Shown piece by piece: positions 51,319 through 61,022 of a stretch of 64,000 nt of DNA. Source of the stretch: Brevibacillus fluminis (GTDB lineage Bacteria; Bacillota; Bacilli; Brevibacillales; Brevibacillaceae); contig NZ_RHHQ01000003.1 in assembly GCF_003710825.1 (NCBI RefSeq), positions 124,001-188,000 on the forward strand. Reading direction: 5' to 3'. The notes under the pieces are model-generated. The model was not told the DNA's origin. It ran no database searches and worked only from the letters and a program-made list of their open reading frames with translations. Both the position numbers and the translations under genes were made by a program. Each line of letters starts with the position of its first letter. Positions within the stretch are counted from its first letter, which is position 1.

Positions 51319-52830
51319 ATGGATCAGAAAAAAACAAATACGACGCTGACCGTTGTCGGCCTGATGCTTGGGCTTTTGCTCGCAGCGTTGGACCAAACTA
51401 TTGTGTCCACCGCCATGCCTACGATCCTGGGCATTTTCGGCGGGCTGGACAAATTCGTCTGGGTCTACTCCGCCTATCTGATCGCCAGCGTCGTCGGCAT
51501 GCCGATCTTCGGCAAACTCTCCGACATGTATGGCCGCAAGCGTTTTTTCGTCCTCGGCTTGGTCATCTTCATGCTCGGATCGGCTCTCTGCGGAACTGCG
51601 CAAAGCATGACGCAATTGATCTTGTACCGTGCGATACAGGGCATCGGTGGCGGTGCGCTTATGCCGATCGTCTTCACGATCGTGTTCGATATTTTCCCAC
51701 CTGAAAAACGCGGGAAAATGCAAGGTTTATTCGGTGCCGTTTTCGGGCTGTCCAGCGTGCTCGGGCCGCTTGCCGGAGCGTTTTTCACCGACTATGTAAA
51801 CTGGCGCTGGTGCTTTTACGTCAATCTGCCGCTTGGTATCGTGTCGCTCATCTTGATCTACATGTCTTATCACGAAACACGTTCCAGCCATAAGCAAAAA
51901 ATCGACCTGCTGGGAACCGTACTCATGGCGCTCTCCGTCATGTGCCTGATGTTCGGCCTAGAGCTCGGCGGCAAAGAGTACGCTTGGGGCTCGGGCCAAA
52001 TCATCGGGTTGTTCGCAGGATTTGTGATTTTTCTTATTGTCTTTCTTCTGTGGGAGCGTAAGGCAAGCAGCCCGATCGTCACGCTGTCGCTGTTTCACGA
52101 TCGCCTGTTTACCGCCAGCATGGGCATTGCTTTCTTTTACGGCGCAATCATGATTTCCGGTGCCACCTACATCCCGCTGTTCATTCAAGGCGTTTTTAGT
52201 GGATCTGCCACGAGTGCAGGCCTCGTGCTCACGCCGATGATGCTTGGCGTGGTGGCCAGCAGCATGGTGGGCGGCCGCTTTATTGGAAAAGCCAGCTACC
52301 GCGCGATCATGTTCGTATCCGTCGCCCTCATCATCATCGCGGTTGCGCTGCTCGGCACGATATCGATCGAGACAAAGCAGTGGGTCGTCACTCTTTACAT
52401 GATTTTGATGGGATTCGGGATGGGCGCTTCCTTCCCGATCATCTCGACGTCTGCCCTGCATAATGTTGATTTCAAAATGCGCGGTAGCGCCAACTCGATG
52501 AACACGTTCTTCCGCTCTATCGGTTCTGCAATCGGCGTTACCGTTTTCGGCTCCTTGCAAACACACCAACTCGGAATAAGCATCCAGCAGCTCGTTCCCC
52601 CCCAATTCGCTGAGAAGCTTGGCGATGGGCGCGGACTTTTGCAGGAATCGGTGAAAAACGCGATTCCCGCCGATTTGTATCACACCCTGCTGTCTGCCTT
52701 GGCTGATTCCATCGCTTTCGTTTACCAATGGGCGATTTTGATCGGCGTTCTGGCCGCTGTCTGCATATTTTTCATGGGAAATGCCAAGCTGCAGCTTCCT
52801 GGCAAAGCGAAGGAAAAAGCGCCGCAATAA
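51319..52830 (+). CDS. DHA2 family drug:H+ antiporter (MFS, 14-helix)
   Basis: 503 residues, about 14 membrane helices of the EmrB/QacA type. Family motifs: LAALDQTIVSTAMPTILGIF in helix 1 (motif D1), GKLSDMYGRKRFFVLGLVIF (motif A), GIGGGALMPIVFTIVFDIFP and GLSSVLGPLAGAFFTDYVNW (motif C). It exports drugs or toxic metabolites at the cost of the proton gradient. The start is the ATG at 51319 after GGGAGGA. The MarR gene and operator upstream suggest induction by the exported compound. Confidence 0.94.
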   Translation: MDQKKTNTTLTVVGLMLGLLLAALDQTIVSTAMPTILGIFGGLDKFVWVYSAYLIASVVGMPIFGKLSDMYGRKRFFVLGLVIFMLGSALCGTAQSMTQLILYRAIQGIGGGALMPIVFTIVFDIFPPEKRGKMQGLFGAVFGLSSVLGPLAGAFFTDYVNWRWCFYVNLPLGIVSLILIYMSYHETRSSHKQKIDLLGTVLMALSVMCLMFGLELGGKEYAWGSGQIIGLFAGFVIFLIVFLLWERKASSPIVTLSLFHDRLFTASMGIAFFYGAIMISGATYIPLFIQGVFSGSATSAGLVLTPMMLGVVASSMVGGRFIGKASYRAIMFVSVALIIIAVALLGTISIETKQWVVTLYMILMGFGMGASFPIISTSALHNVDFKMRGSANSMNTFFRSIGSAIGVTVFGSLQTHQLGISIQQLVPPQFAEKLGDGRGLLQESVKNAIPADLYHTLLSALADSIAFVYQWAILIGVLAAVCIFFMGNAKLQLPGKAKEKAPQ

Positions 52831-52849
52831 TACGTGCCTAGCAAAATAT

Positions 52850-52896
52850 AAAACGCCTGAACGGATGGCCTTATGCCGCCCGTCAGGCGTTTTTTC
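52850..52896. terminator. Bidirectional terminator between the MFS and LysE genes
   Basis: AAAACGCCTGA / TCAGGCGTTTT arms with a further paired CGG/CCG region inside; TTTTTT on the plus side. Confidence 0.8.
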
Positions 52897-52917
52897 CATG
52901 ATACGATTGCTAACCGG

Positions 52918-53556
52918 TCAAATCAAAGTCTGATAGCCATTCCAAAACACCTTCGCCGCGAAATACAGAAACAGCAAGGCAGACAAGAGTGAAAACCCGC
53001 GAATCAGGCGCGGCCCCAAAAGCTTGCCGCCTTGGCTGCTCACGATCGCAACGGCAAAGGACCAGAGCAACCCAGCCGCGAAAAATCCGAAAAAGAACAG
53101 CGGAAGCGACAGCTCATCGACAGCGTGATTGGCAGCGATGATGCTCCCGCCCACGGTGGCGAACCAAAGAATCGCAGAAGGTGAGGCCAGCGCCAGCCCG
53201 ATTCCGGACATCAAGTTTTTCAGCGGCGACTGACCCGTGTTGCCATTTCCCTCCGCATCGAGGTCAAGCCGCTTCGGCCGCGCCACCTCGCGGAACATGT
53301 TATACGTCAAATAGAGCAAGATCAGCGTCCCGCCGATCCACAAAATCCAGCGGATGACCACCTGCTCTAGCAAGAGAGAAATGCCAACCATCGACAGCGC
53401 CGCATAAATCAAATCGCCAATCCCTGAGCCAAGGCCGAGAAACAGCGCAGGCACAAATCCCCGCTCCACACCCGTCCGTATCATCGCCACGTTGACCATG
53501 CCCAAATCGAGGCACAGTGAAATCGAAAGGAAAAATCCTGATAAGAAAAATTCCAT
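52918..53556 (-). CDS. LysE family amino-acid exporter
   Basis: 212 residues, six membrane helices. It begins FFLSGFFLSISLCLDLGMVN, with GLGSGIGDLIYAALSMVGIS in place of the usual GxxxGD motif region, then the family's central loop and NLMSGIGLALASPSAILWFA (the conserved P-x-A-x-x-W/F element). LysE carriers export basic or other amino acids. Start ATG with GGGAGGCAG upstream. Stand-alone gene, no regulator adjacent. Confidence 0.9.
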   Translation of the reverse strand: MEFFLSGFFLSISLCLDLGMVNVAMIRTGVERGFVPALFLGLGSGIGDLIYAALSMVGISLLLEQVVIRWILWIGGTLILLYLTYNMFREVARPKRLDLDAEGNGNTGQSPLKNLMSGIGLALASPSAILWFATVGGSIIAANHAVDELSLPLFFFGFFAAGLLWSFAVAIVSSQGGKLLGPRLIRGFSLLSALLFLYFAAKVFWNGYQTLI

Positions 53557-53711
53557 GAGGCTGCCTCCCAGAAAAGATTACACTGAATGTAAGAATATTT
53601 AACATAATCAGTATTATATCGGCAGCCACCGGATTCCACAAGAGGGAGTTTGAGTCGGACATCATGCGTCATGACGATGAGGGCTTGGTTTGGTCAGGCG
53701 GCAGCCTGGAA

Positions 53712-54113
53712 TTATCCCTTAGGCTTCTCTCCCAATAAACCCAACAAAAACATTTGCGAAAAAGCGAACCCATGCGATGTTTTCGAGACAATCGAAGGAA
53801 TGGTCAAGTTCAGGTCTAGGTAGGTTGAAAGGATCAGGTGTGTGAATTCCTTTTGATTTGTTAAGGCGTGCTCCTGCAATCGCTGCGCGAACTCCTTGCT
53901 GACCTTTTCTCTCCCGCCGAACGCTTGTTGCAACTGGTATCCGGCCAAATAGAGATCAGCTGCCAGCTCTTCATCGGACTTCTGATGTTCAGCTACATAG
54001 GTTGAAATCCACTCTCTCACTAACGATGAAGTATCCTTATTGTTTTCCTTTGCGACCTGTTGAAAACTTTCTTTCAATTCTTTAGACATGCGTATGTGCA
54101 AATTCGCATCCAT
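53712..54113 (-). CDS. Ribbon-helix-helix-type protein with helical C-terminal part
   Basis: 133 residues. The start MDANLHIRMSKELKESFQQV plus the following SSLVREWISTYVAEH is the beta-helix-helix pattern of Arc/CopG/MetJ-type DNA-binding proteins (residues 1-45). The remainder is helical with no recognised domain (YLAGYQLQQAFGGREKVSKE..., ending FAFSQMFLLGLLGEKPKG). The ATG at 54113 has GGGGG in front. No toxin-like partner gene is seen. DNA-binding is inferred from the N-terminus only. Confidence 0.7.
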   Translation of the reverse strand: MDANLHIRMSKELKESFQQVAKENNKDTSSLVREWISTYVAEHQKSDEELAADLYLAGYQLQQAFGGREKVSKEFAQRLQEHALTNQKEFTHLILSTYLDLNLTIPSIVSKTSHGFAFSQMFLLGLLGEKPKG

Positions 54114-54232
54114 CTCACGAATCCCCCTTTGAAAGAATAGATGTATCATACACGATCCGTAATCACATTGCAAACACATTGTGCATACGATGTTAACACA
54201 AACATTTGATCATCGCTTTCCTTTTTATAATT

Positions 54233-54268
54233 AAAAAAATGCGCCCAGGCTCCCCTGGACGCATTCCC
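54233..54268 (-). terminator. Terminator after msrAB
   Basis: ATGCGTCCAGG / CCTGGGCGCAT on the minus strand with a GGAG loop and TTTTTTTA following. Confidence 0.8.
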
Positions 54269-54281
54269 TCTCTTTTTTCAA

Positions 54282-55235
54282 TCAATCGAACAAAACCAAA
54301 TACTTACCGTAGCCTTCCTTCTCCATCTCGCTTTTCGGAATAAAGCGGAGCGCTGCGGAATTGATGCAGTAACGCAGCCCCGTCGGCTCAGGACCATCCT
54401 CGAATACGTGGCCCAAGTGCGAATCCGCTGTGGCGCTGCGCACCTCCGTGCGCACCATGTTGTGCGTCACATCTAGCTCCTCCTTGACTTCTTCCTCGTC
54501 GAGCGGCTTCGTAAAGCTCGGCCAGCCGCAGCCTGAATCGAATTTGTCCAGCGAGCTGAACAGCGGAATGCCGGACACGATATCGACATAGAGGCCCTCC
54601 GCCTTGTTGTCCCAGAACTCATTGCGAAACGGCGGCTCAGTCGCATTGTTTTGCGTCACTTCATATTGGATGGGCGTCAGCCGTTTGCGCAACTCTTGCT
54701 CAGACTTGTCATCCTTCCAGTGCGTCTTGATGAACTTGTCGCGACCCGAGCCTGTACGGTACATTTTGTAGCGGAACGGATTTTTTTTGTAATAATCCTG
54801 ATGGTACTCCTCCGCTTCATAAAATGGACCCGCCGACAAAATCTGCGTCACGATCGGCTTGGAAAACCGGCCGCTCGCCTCCAATGCCCGCTTGGACGCT
54901 TCCGCCTGCTCGCGCTGCTCTTCGCTGTGATAAAAAATCGCGGTCCGGTACGAATCGCCTCGATCATAAAATTGGCCGCCGGCATCGGTCGGGTCGATTT
55001 GCTGCCAGAACAGATCCAGCAACGTTTGATAGGAGAAGACCGCCGGATCAAAGGTGATCTGCACGGCTTCATAATGTCCTGTTGTCTCGGAGCACACTTG
55101 CTTGTAGGTTGGATTTTCTACCGTTCCGCCGGTATAACCCGATACGACTTTGATAATGCCCGGCTGTTCGTCGAATGGTTTGACCATACACCAAAAGCAG
55201 CCGCCGGCAAAGGTTGCGATTTCGTGAGTTGACAT
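54282..55235 (-). CDS. msrAB: Bifunctional methionine sulfoxide reductase MsrA/MsrB
   Basis: 317-residue fusion that repairs both S- and R-methionine sulfoxides with thioredoxin. MsrA domain, 1-170: [18 protein letters not shown] (catalytic Cys 13), [36 protein letters not shown]. MsrB domain, about 180-310: [67 protein letters not shown] (catalytic Cys). The MsrB zinc CxxC pairs are absent, the metal-free type. The ATG at 55235 (MSTHEIATF) is 9 bases from AGGAGG. Single gene with a terminator. Confidence 0.95.
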   Translation of the reverse strand: MSTHEIATFAGGCFWCMVKPFDEQPGIIKVVSGYTGGTVENPTYKQVCSETTGHYEAVQITFDPAVFSYQTLLDLFWQQIDPTDAGGQFYDRGDSYRTAIFYHSEEQREQAEASKRALEASGRFSKPIVTQILSAGPFYEAEEYHQDYYKKNPFRYKMYRTGSGRDKFIKTHWKDDKSEQELRKRLTPIQYEVTQNNATEPPFRNEFWDNKAEGLYVDIVSGIPLFSSLDKFDSGCGWPSFTKPLDEEEVKEELDVTHNMVRTEVRSATADSHLGHVFEDGPEPTGLRYCINSAALRFIPKSEMEKEGYGKYLVLFD

Positions 55236-55346
55236 GCGCATTTTCCTCCTTGGCATTTCCTCTTGCCCTCTATTTAACCGCATTGCGCCAGCAAATCTCA
55301 AGTGGCTCGAACACTTGCGTGCACTTTCGATCTTCCGGCCGCCCTC

Positions 55347-57368
55347 TTATTCGTCCTGCGGAATCGGCAGCCGAACCGTAAAGACGCTCCCTTTGCTGCT
55401 GGAGCTGACCTCAATTTTGGCATGGTGCCGATTGGCGATGCTGTAGCAGACCGCCAGGCCCAATCCCGTCCCCTGTTCTTTGGTCGTGAAAAAAGGCGTC
55501 CAGATTTTCTCCAGCAGCTCCTCTTGGATCCCGGGTCCTTCATCGATGATTTCCAGTACGACTGCATTGTCCTTGGGATACATTTTGATCGTCAGTGTGC
55601 CATCCGTCTCCATGGCCTCCAAACCGTTCAAAGCAAGATTGAGAAACAATTGGCACATTTCTTTTTCGTCCAGATCGACGGGTGGGCACTCGTCTAGCAT
55701 CGTCTGCAGGTTTTTCCCCGCCAAGGATGCTTCCGCCTGTACAAGTGGCAACAACGGATCGATCACTTGAAAGAGATTTTTCCGCTGCAAATCGTTGGTT
55801 TTGTTTTTCGCCAAAGTAAGAAATTCCGTTATAATCGTGTTCGCACGGTCCAGCTCGGTGATCATAATATCGAGGAACGGCTTCACAGCGCCGCCATCCT
55901 GCTTTTTCCCGAGCTGCAAAAAGCCGCGGACCGTTGTCATCGGATTGCGTATTTCATGCGCGATGCCCGCCGCCATTTCACCAATCAGGTGGAGGCGGTC
56001 CAGCCTGGCCATTTCCTTTTCCAAATACACGCGCTCCGTAATATCCGTGATGACGCTGAGCACGCATGACACACCATGCACGTTGATGCTTTCCGTGGAT
56101 AAAAGCCCGTCACGTACCTCTCCGGCTTTGGTAAGGAAATGTATGTTCACATTCCGGAAGGCGTCATACAGGTCGATCGCCTTGTCCGCGTACCGCTGCT
56201 TGAGGGATGGCGCCTGGATGATGCGGTCACTTGCACAATTTTTGACTTCCTCATAGGTGTAGCCCGTGTAATCCAGCCAGCTTTGATTCACGTCGATGTA
56301 GCGGCCGTCTACGCACGAGCGAATGGCGATCAGGCAGGGACTCGCCTGAAAGTTTTTTTGGAACAGCTCCTGCGACAAACGAAGCTCTTGTGTCCGCTCG
56401 CTCACGAGGCTCTCGAGTTCTTGGTAATAGCGTCTGCGCTCCGCTTCGAACTGCTTTCGTTCCGTTATGTCGCGGATGGAGCAGACAAAGATGTGCTGCT
56501 GATGGACAGTCGCTTTGCCCACCTGCAAGTCAATCGGAAAGGACGTCTGGTCTTTTCGGAGCCCGCATGCTTCGATCATGCCTTCCTGCAGACCCTCCGC
56601 TATGTCCCCCTCCCATACGAGCAGCTTGCCGATCGGCTCATGGAGCACCTCTTGCAACGAATATCCAAACATCGGCTCCACGATCGGATTGCTGGATAAG
56701 ATTGCCCCTTTTTCATCCAGTGTCAAAATGGTATCCGCCGACGTCTCCACGATCGTCCGAGAGAGCGCTTCGCTCTTTTGCAGCTCAAGCATCGCCTGCA
56801 CGTACCGGTAGTTGGCGTTCTGCAATTCCAGCGTACTGAGATGAAGCATTTGGCGCTGGTGTTCGATTTGCCGCTTTTTCCGGTAGAGCTGGACGAACTG
56901 CTCCACCTTCATTTTTAGCGTATTGGAATGGAACGGCTTGAAAATATAATCGATCGCTCCGGCCGCATATCCTTGCTCCACATGCTCATTCGCTTTGCTG
57001 ATCGCTGTCACGAAGATAATCGGGATATGGCGGGACCGTTCCCGCTGCTTGATCAATTTGGCCGTTTCGAACCCGTTCAAGCCCGGCATCTGCACATCGA
57101 GCAGGATCAGAGCGAACTCCTCTTTCAAGACCCAGCGCAGCGCCTCCTGCCCCGTCTGAACACTGACAAGACGGTAGTCAGGCGAATCGAGCACAGCTTC
57201 AAGCGACATCAGATTTTCTGGACGGTCGTCTACCAGTAAAATATTAACCGGCTTGTCCCACTGTTCGTCTCCACTGCCCGTCTGCTCAAGGGAAATCAGC
57301 TTGCGGCTGTCACTTGATTTTCCGGTAGAGTTTCTCCGTTCTGTCCACTTCTTCATAGCGATCTGCAT
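55347..57368 (-). CDS. REC-PAS-PAS sensor histidine kinase
   Basis: About 670 residues, soluble. An N-terminal receiver domain (about 40-160: VNILLVDDRPENLMSLEAVL, phospho-Asp in LILLDVQMPGLNGFE, Lys in DYIFKPF), two PAS domains (about 205-325 and 350-475: VETSADTILTLDEKGAILSS; FQKNFQASPCLIAIRS), then HisKA with GEMAAGIAHEIRNPMTTVRG and HATPase (NLALNGLEAM N-box, IIDEGPGIQEE, FFTTKEQGTGLGLAVC). The start is uncertain (57356 or 57368); it overlaps the end of the CheR gene by about 50 bp. Last gene of the kinase-CheR island. Confidence 0.9.
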   Translation of the reverse strand: MQIAMKKWTERRNSTGKSSDSRKLISLEQTGSGDEQWDKPVNILLVDDRPENLMSLEAVLDSPDYRLVSVQTGQEALRWVLKEEFALILLDVQMPGLNGFETAKLIKQRERSRHIPIIFVTAISKANEHVEQGYAAGAIDYIFKPFHSNTLKMKVEQFVQLYRKKRQIEHQRQMLHLSTLELQNANYRYVQAMLELQKSEALSRTIVETSADTILTLDEKGAILSSNPIVEPMFGYSLQEVLHEPIGKLLVWEGDIAEGLQEGMIEACGLRKDQTSFPIDLQVGKATVHQQHIFVCSIRDITERKQFEAERRRYYQELESLVSERTQELRLSQELFQKNFQASPCLIAIRSCVDGRYIDVNQSWLDYTGYTYEEVKNCASDRIIQAPSLKQRYADKAIDLYDAFRNVNIHFLTKAGEVRDGLLSTESINVHGVSCVLSVITDITERVYLEKEMARLDRLHLIGEMAAGIAHEIRNPMTTVRGFLQLGKKQDGGAVKPFLDIMITELDRANTIITEFLTLAKNKTNDLQRKNLFQVIDPLLPLVQAEASLAGKNLQTMLDECPPVDLDEKEMCQLFLNLALNGLEAMETDGTLTIKMYPKDNAVVLEIIDEGPGIQEELLEKIWTPFFTTKEQGTGLGLAVCYSIANRHHAKIEVSSSSKGSVFTVRLPIPQDE

Positions 57369-58167
57369 ATCGTGTAAATGCAACTCCTTCCTTATCCCCA
57401 AGACCCAGAAAGCCGTCTGTGCAAAGACTGTCATACATTAATTCGTGAACATGGTTCTGAAGGCTCTCATTGAAATAAATCATGACATTGCGGCAAATGA
57501 TCACATGAAACTCGTTGAAAGAACGGTCCGTGACAAGATTGTGCTGCCCAAACACCATGTACTCTTTTAAAAAAGGCTCAAAAGAAACCGTATCGTTTTT
57601 GACGCTGTAGTATTCCGAGAACGCCCGCGTCCCCCCAGCCTGCATGTAATTTTTCGTATAGAGCTTCATTTTCTCGATGGGAAAGCTGCCTATTTTGGCC
57701 CGCTTTAGCACTTGCTCGCTCATATCGGTTCCATACAGCCGTGTTTTTTGCAAAAGTCCTTCCTCGTGAAGCAAAATCGCCATAGAAAACACTTCTTGCC
57801 CCGTCGAGCAGCCGGCATGCCAAATCCGGATAAACGGAAGCTCGCGCAGGGCGGGTACAACGTTTTGGCGAAAGCTAAGAAAAAAGCCCGGATCGCGGAA
57901 CATCTCGGTTACATTGATCGAAAAATCAGCGACCAGCTTGTCCAATACTTTGGGATCGTGCAAAACTTTTTCCTGCAGCCCCGAAACGGTCTGGAGATTT
58001 TCAATTCGCATACGGTGCCTGATTCTGCGCCGAATGGAAGAATAGGTGTAGTTGCGATAATCATAGCCATATTGTCGATAGATCCCTTCCAATAACAACC
58101 CAATCTCAATCTTCTCCAACTCATCGCTTATCTCTGGCCCAAGCGCAGCGCGTCTCTCGTTTCGAAT
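57310..58167 (-). CDS. CheR-type methyltransferase
   Basis: About 270-285 residues. CheR N-terminal helical domain (EKIEIGLLLEGIYRQYGYDY, then SSIRRRIRHRM) and SAM-binding domain: IWHAGCSTGQEVFSMAILLH (motif I), RLYGTDMSEQVLKRAK, VIICRNVMIYFNESLQ. It methylates receptor glutamates in classical chemotaxis; here it sits between two sensor kinases instead of a chemotaxis operon. The start is odd: no ATG/GTG; a TTG at 58119 lacks a ribosome site, while an in-frame ATT at 58167 lies 8 bases after GGAGG. Both ends overlap or abut kinase genes. Confidence 0.88.
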   Translation of the reverse strand: MRNERRAALGPEISDELEKIEIGLLLEGIYRQYGYDYRNYTYSSIRRRIRHRMRIENLQTVSGLQEKVLHDPKVLDKLVADFSINVTEMFRDPGFFLSFRQNVVPALRELPFIRIWHAGCSTGQEVFSMAILLHEEGLLQKTRLYGTDMSEQVLKRAKIGSFPIEKMKLYTKNYMQAGGTRAFSEYYSVKNDTVSFEPFLKEYMVFGQHNLVTDRSFNEFHVIICRNVMIYFNESLQNHVHELMYDSLCTDGFLGLGDKEGVAFTRYADRYEEVDRTEKLYRKIK

Positions 58168-58179
58168 CGCCGCTCCCTC

Positions 58180-60870
58180 CTATCGATACAGCCATACCCG
58201 CATCAGCGAGATCAGTTGCTCGACATTGACCGGTTTGCTGATATAATCGGAAGCCCCCGCTTCCATGCACTTCGCCCTGTCATGCTTCATCGCTTTTGCC
58301 GTCAAGGCGATGATCGGCAATTTATGAAAACCCGGATCGTTGCGGATCGCTTCAATCGTCTCGTATCCGTCCATCTCAGGCATCATGATGTCCATCAGCA
58401 CGATGTCAATGAACGGATTTTCCCGGAGCACCTGGATGCCTTCACGTCCATTTTCCGCGAAGAAGACATTCATCCCGCGCTCCTCCAAAGCGGCCGTGAG
58501 CGCGAAAATATTGCGCATATCATCATCGACAACCAGCACATTTCGCCCCGTCATGCCTTCCTCACGGCCTGTAGCGACATCCGTATCCGTCTGCTCGGCT
58601 ACGCCCGCCGCAACCGGAGCGAGCATATACGCGTCCGCATCCAGCACAACTGACTCTGCCTTTCGTGATAGCGGCAGATACAGCGTAAAGCTGCTACCGA
58701 TTCCCTCGACGCTCGCCACCTGGATGAAGCCGCCCAACAGTCGCGCCATCTCCCGACTGATCGAAAGTCCCAGCCCGGTTCCGCCGTATTTGCGGCTCGT
58801 GGTACCATCCGCCTGTTGAAACGCTTCAAAAATAATCTCCTGCTTGTCAGACGGAATGCCGCAGCCGGTATCGCGCACCAAAAACGCCAGATTGCTGCCC
58901 TCAGCCGATTCCTGCAGGCTGATTTGGAAGTGAACGCTGCCAGTACTGGTAAATTTGAAAGCGTTGGATAAAAGGTTGGTGATGATTTGCTGCAGCTTCT
59001 GCTCATCGGTCTCGAATGAATGCGGCAGCGTGCCATCCATTGCGACGGTGAATGCCAGCTGCTTCTGCTGAGCCATCGGCCGGAAGCTGCGCTCTATGTA
59101 ATCGAGAATCTCCTTCAGCTTCAGCTCTGCAAGATGAATCTCCATTTTTCCGGACTCCACTTTGGTCAAATCGAGAATGTCATTAATCAAAAGCAGCAAA
59201 TTATTGCCGGACGAATAGATCGTGTTGGCGAATTCGACCTGCTTCTCCGTCAGGTTGTGCTCTTTGTTTTCCGCCAAAATTTGCGCGAGAATGAGCAAGC
59301 TGTTGAGCGGCGTCCGCAATTCATGCGACATATTGGCCAAAAACTCTGATTTATACTGGGAAGCTTGCTTAATCTGCACCGCGTTGTCCTCAAGCTCTTC
59401 TTTGGCCTTTTCCAGCTCTTTCGCCTTCGACTCCGCGCTCTTGTACTGATCCTCCAGCTTTTCGTTGATGCTGCGCAGCTCCTCCTGTTGCAAGCGCAGC
59501 TCTTCTGACTGACTTTGCAGCTCCTCGGTCAATGTCTGCGATTCGCGCAGCAAGTTCACCACTTGCATATGCTTGTACATGCTGCTGAATATCGCACCGA
59601 TGCTGCTCGTAATCTCATGCAACAGGTTTTGCTGCAGCGGGCTGAACTCATACAGAGACGCGATTTCCAATACCGCCAATACCTTTCCTTCATACGGGAT
59701 CGGCAGGATAATCAGCGTGGTCGGCTCCAGATTCCCCAGCGCCGAGCCGATTTTGAAATAGTTCGGCGGAATTTGGGACAAATAGATCGGCTTGTTTTCC
59801 AGGGCACATTGCCCAATCATCCCTTCGCCCACATCGATCGTCTTCTCAGCCAACAGCTGCTTGTCGATGGCATACGTTCCCGATTTAACGAGTGTGATTG
59901 AGTTTACACTCCCCTCCCGCGTATACAAAACCCCATGACTAGCCCCCACCAACGGTGTTAGCTTGCTGATCAGAAATTGTGACAGCCGGCTGATGTCCTG
60001 GACTTCCTGACACCCCTTGGTGATTTCGGCAATTTGCGTTTTCAGCCAGTTGTGCTCCTGCATAGCCTCCTTGTATTCGTCCTCTTGATCGACATGGTCT
60101 TCCAGCGTTTCGGCCATCTCGTTGTAGGCTCTCGCGATTTCCCCGATCTCGTCCTTCGTTTTGACCTGCATGCGCGGCAGACTTTTGACATTGTCGAAAA
60201 CGACGGAGGTGATTACCGAAGCGATCTCCTTCAAGCTCCTGTTGATCCCCCGGATGACCCAAGCGGCGATGATCAACCCGACCAGAACGCCCACTATGGT
60301 AAAGACGAACGCGATCATACGGATAAAATTGTATTTTTCCTTCGCGCTGGCATACGCCTCATCCATCAGCGTCTCCTGTATATCTCTCAGCTCATCCATT
60401 TTTTCGAACATGTCATCGCGTTCTGCCCGCATATCCCCATTGACCAACGCGATCGCTTGCTCCTTCTTTCCTGCTTTGACAAGCTCGATCACGTCATCGG
60501 CTTTCTGCTCATAGGCCGTGATTTCCTTGGTCAATTCCACCACATTCCGCCTAGCCTGCTCAATCAAAATTTTGTTTTGCAAAAATTGCATGGACTGCGT
60601 AATTTCGACCGTAGCTTGGTCATAGGCCCGCATGTCCGCGTCCACAGATTCTTTCGTCTCGTCCAAAACAATGCTGTTGATCCATCGGCTCATATTGTTT
60701 ACGTTATTTTGAATCGAATTAACCGCCTTTAATTTGACATACCGATCATCAACAATTTCGTTGATGTTTTTGTTCAAATCGGTCAGGATGCTGGAGATGA
60801 TTGCAAGCAGCACCAAGAGCATCATCAAAAATGCTCCAAATCCAACGAACATTCGCGTCTTGTATCGCAT
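58180..60870 (-). CDS. Hybrid sensor histidine kinase (4HB-HAMP-GAF-HisKA-HATPase-REC)
   Basis: 896 residues. Two membrane helices (FVGFGAFLMMLLVLLAIISS and MIAFVFTIVGVLVGLIIAAW) enclose a four-helix-bundle chemoreceptor-like sensor (about 30-185). HAMP, GAF (about 305-450), a long coiled coil (LQSQSEELRLQQEELRSINE...), HisKA (LANMSHELRTPLNSLLILAQ), HATPase (NLLSNAFKFTSTGS, VRDTGCGIPS, GGTGLGLSISREMA) and a C-terminal receiver (VLVVDDDMRNIFALTAAL, DIVLMDIMMPEMDGYE, DYISKPVN) follow. The start is ATG 60870 after GGGAGC. It heads the CheR and REC-PAS kinase genes. Confidence 0.93.
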   Translation of the reverse strand: MRYKTRMFVGFGAFLMMLLVLLAIISSILTDLNKNINEIVDDRYVKLKAVNSIQNNVNNMSRWINSIVLDETKESVDADMRAYDQATVEITQSMQFLQNKILIEQARRNVVELTKEITAYEQKADDVIELVKAGKKEQAIALVNGDMRAERDDMFEKMDELRDIQETLMDEAYASAKEKYNFIRMIAFVFTIVGVLVGLIIAAWVIRGINRSLKEIASVITSVVFDNVKSLPRMQVKTKDEIGEIARAYNEMAETLEDHVDQEDEYKEAMQEHNWLKTQIAEITKGCQEVQDISRLSQFLISKLTPLVGASHGVLYTREGSVNSITLVKSGTYAIDKQLLAEKTIDVGEGMIGQCALENKPIYLSQIPPNYFKIGSALGNLEPTTLIILPIPYEGKVLAVLEIASLYEFSPLQQNLLHEITSSIGAIFSSMYKHMQVVNLLRESQTLTEELQSQSEELRLQQEELRSINEKLEDQYKSAESKAKELEKAKEELEDNAVQIKQASQYKSEFLANMSHELRTPLNSLLILAQILAENKEHNLTEKQVEFANTIYSSGNNLLLLINDILDLTKVESGKMEIHLAELKLKEILDYIERSFRPMAQQKQLAFTVAMDGTLPHSFETDEQKLQQIITNLLSNAFKFTSTGSVHFQISLQESAEGSNLAFLVRDTGCGIPSDKQEIIFEAFQQADGTTSRKYGGTGLGLSISREMARLLGGFIQVASVEGIGSSFTLYLPLSRKAESVVLDADAYMLAPVAAGVAEQTDTDVATGREEGMTGRNVLVVDDDMRNIFALTAALEERGMNVFFAENGREGIQVLRENPFIDIVLMDIMMPEMDGYETIEAIRNDPGFHKLPIIALTAKAMKHDRAKCMEAGASDYISKPVNVEQLISLMRVWLYR

Positions 60871-61022
60871 GAAAAGCTCCCTTCTCTTCCTTAACCTGAT
60901 GACAAAATTATTGATAATTTTTAAAAATTCTCTACATAACCAACATGTCCTTGTCGAAAGCAGAAAAACCCGGACAGAAAAAAACAGCTGAATGCTGTAA
61001 GCACCCTCTGTCATACCGCTCC

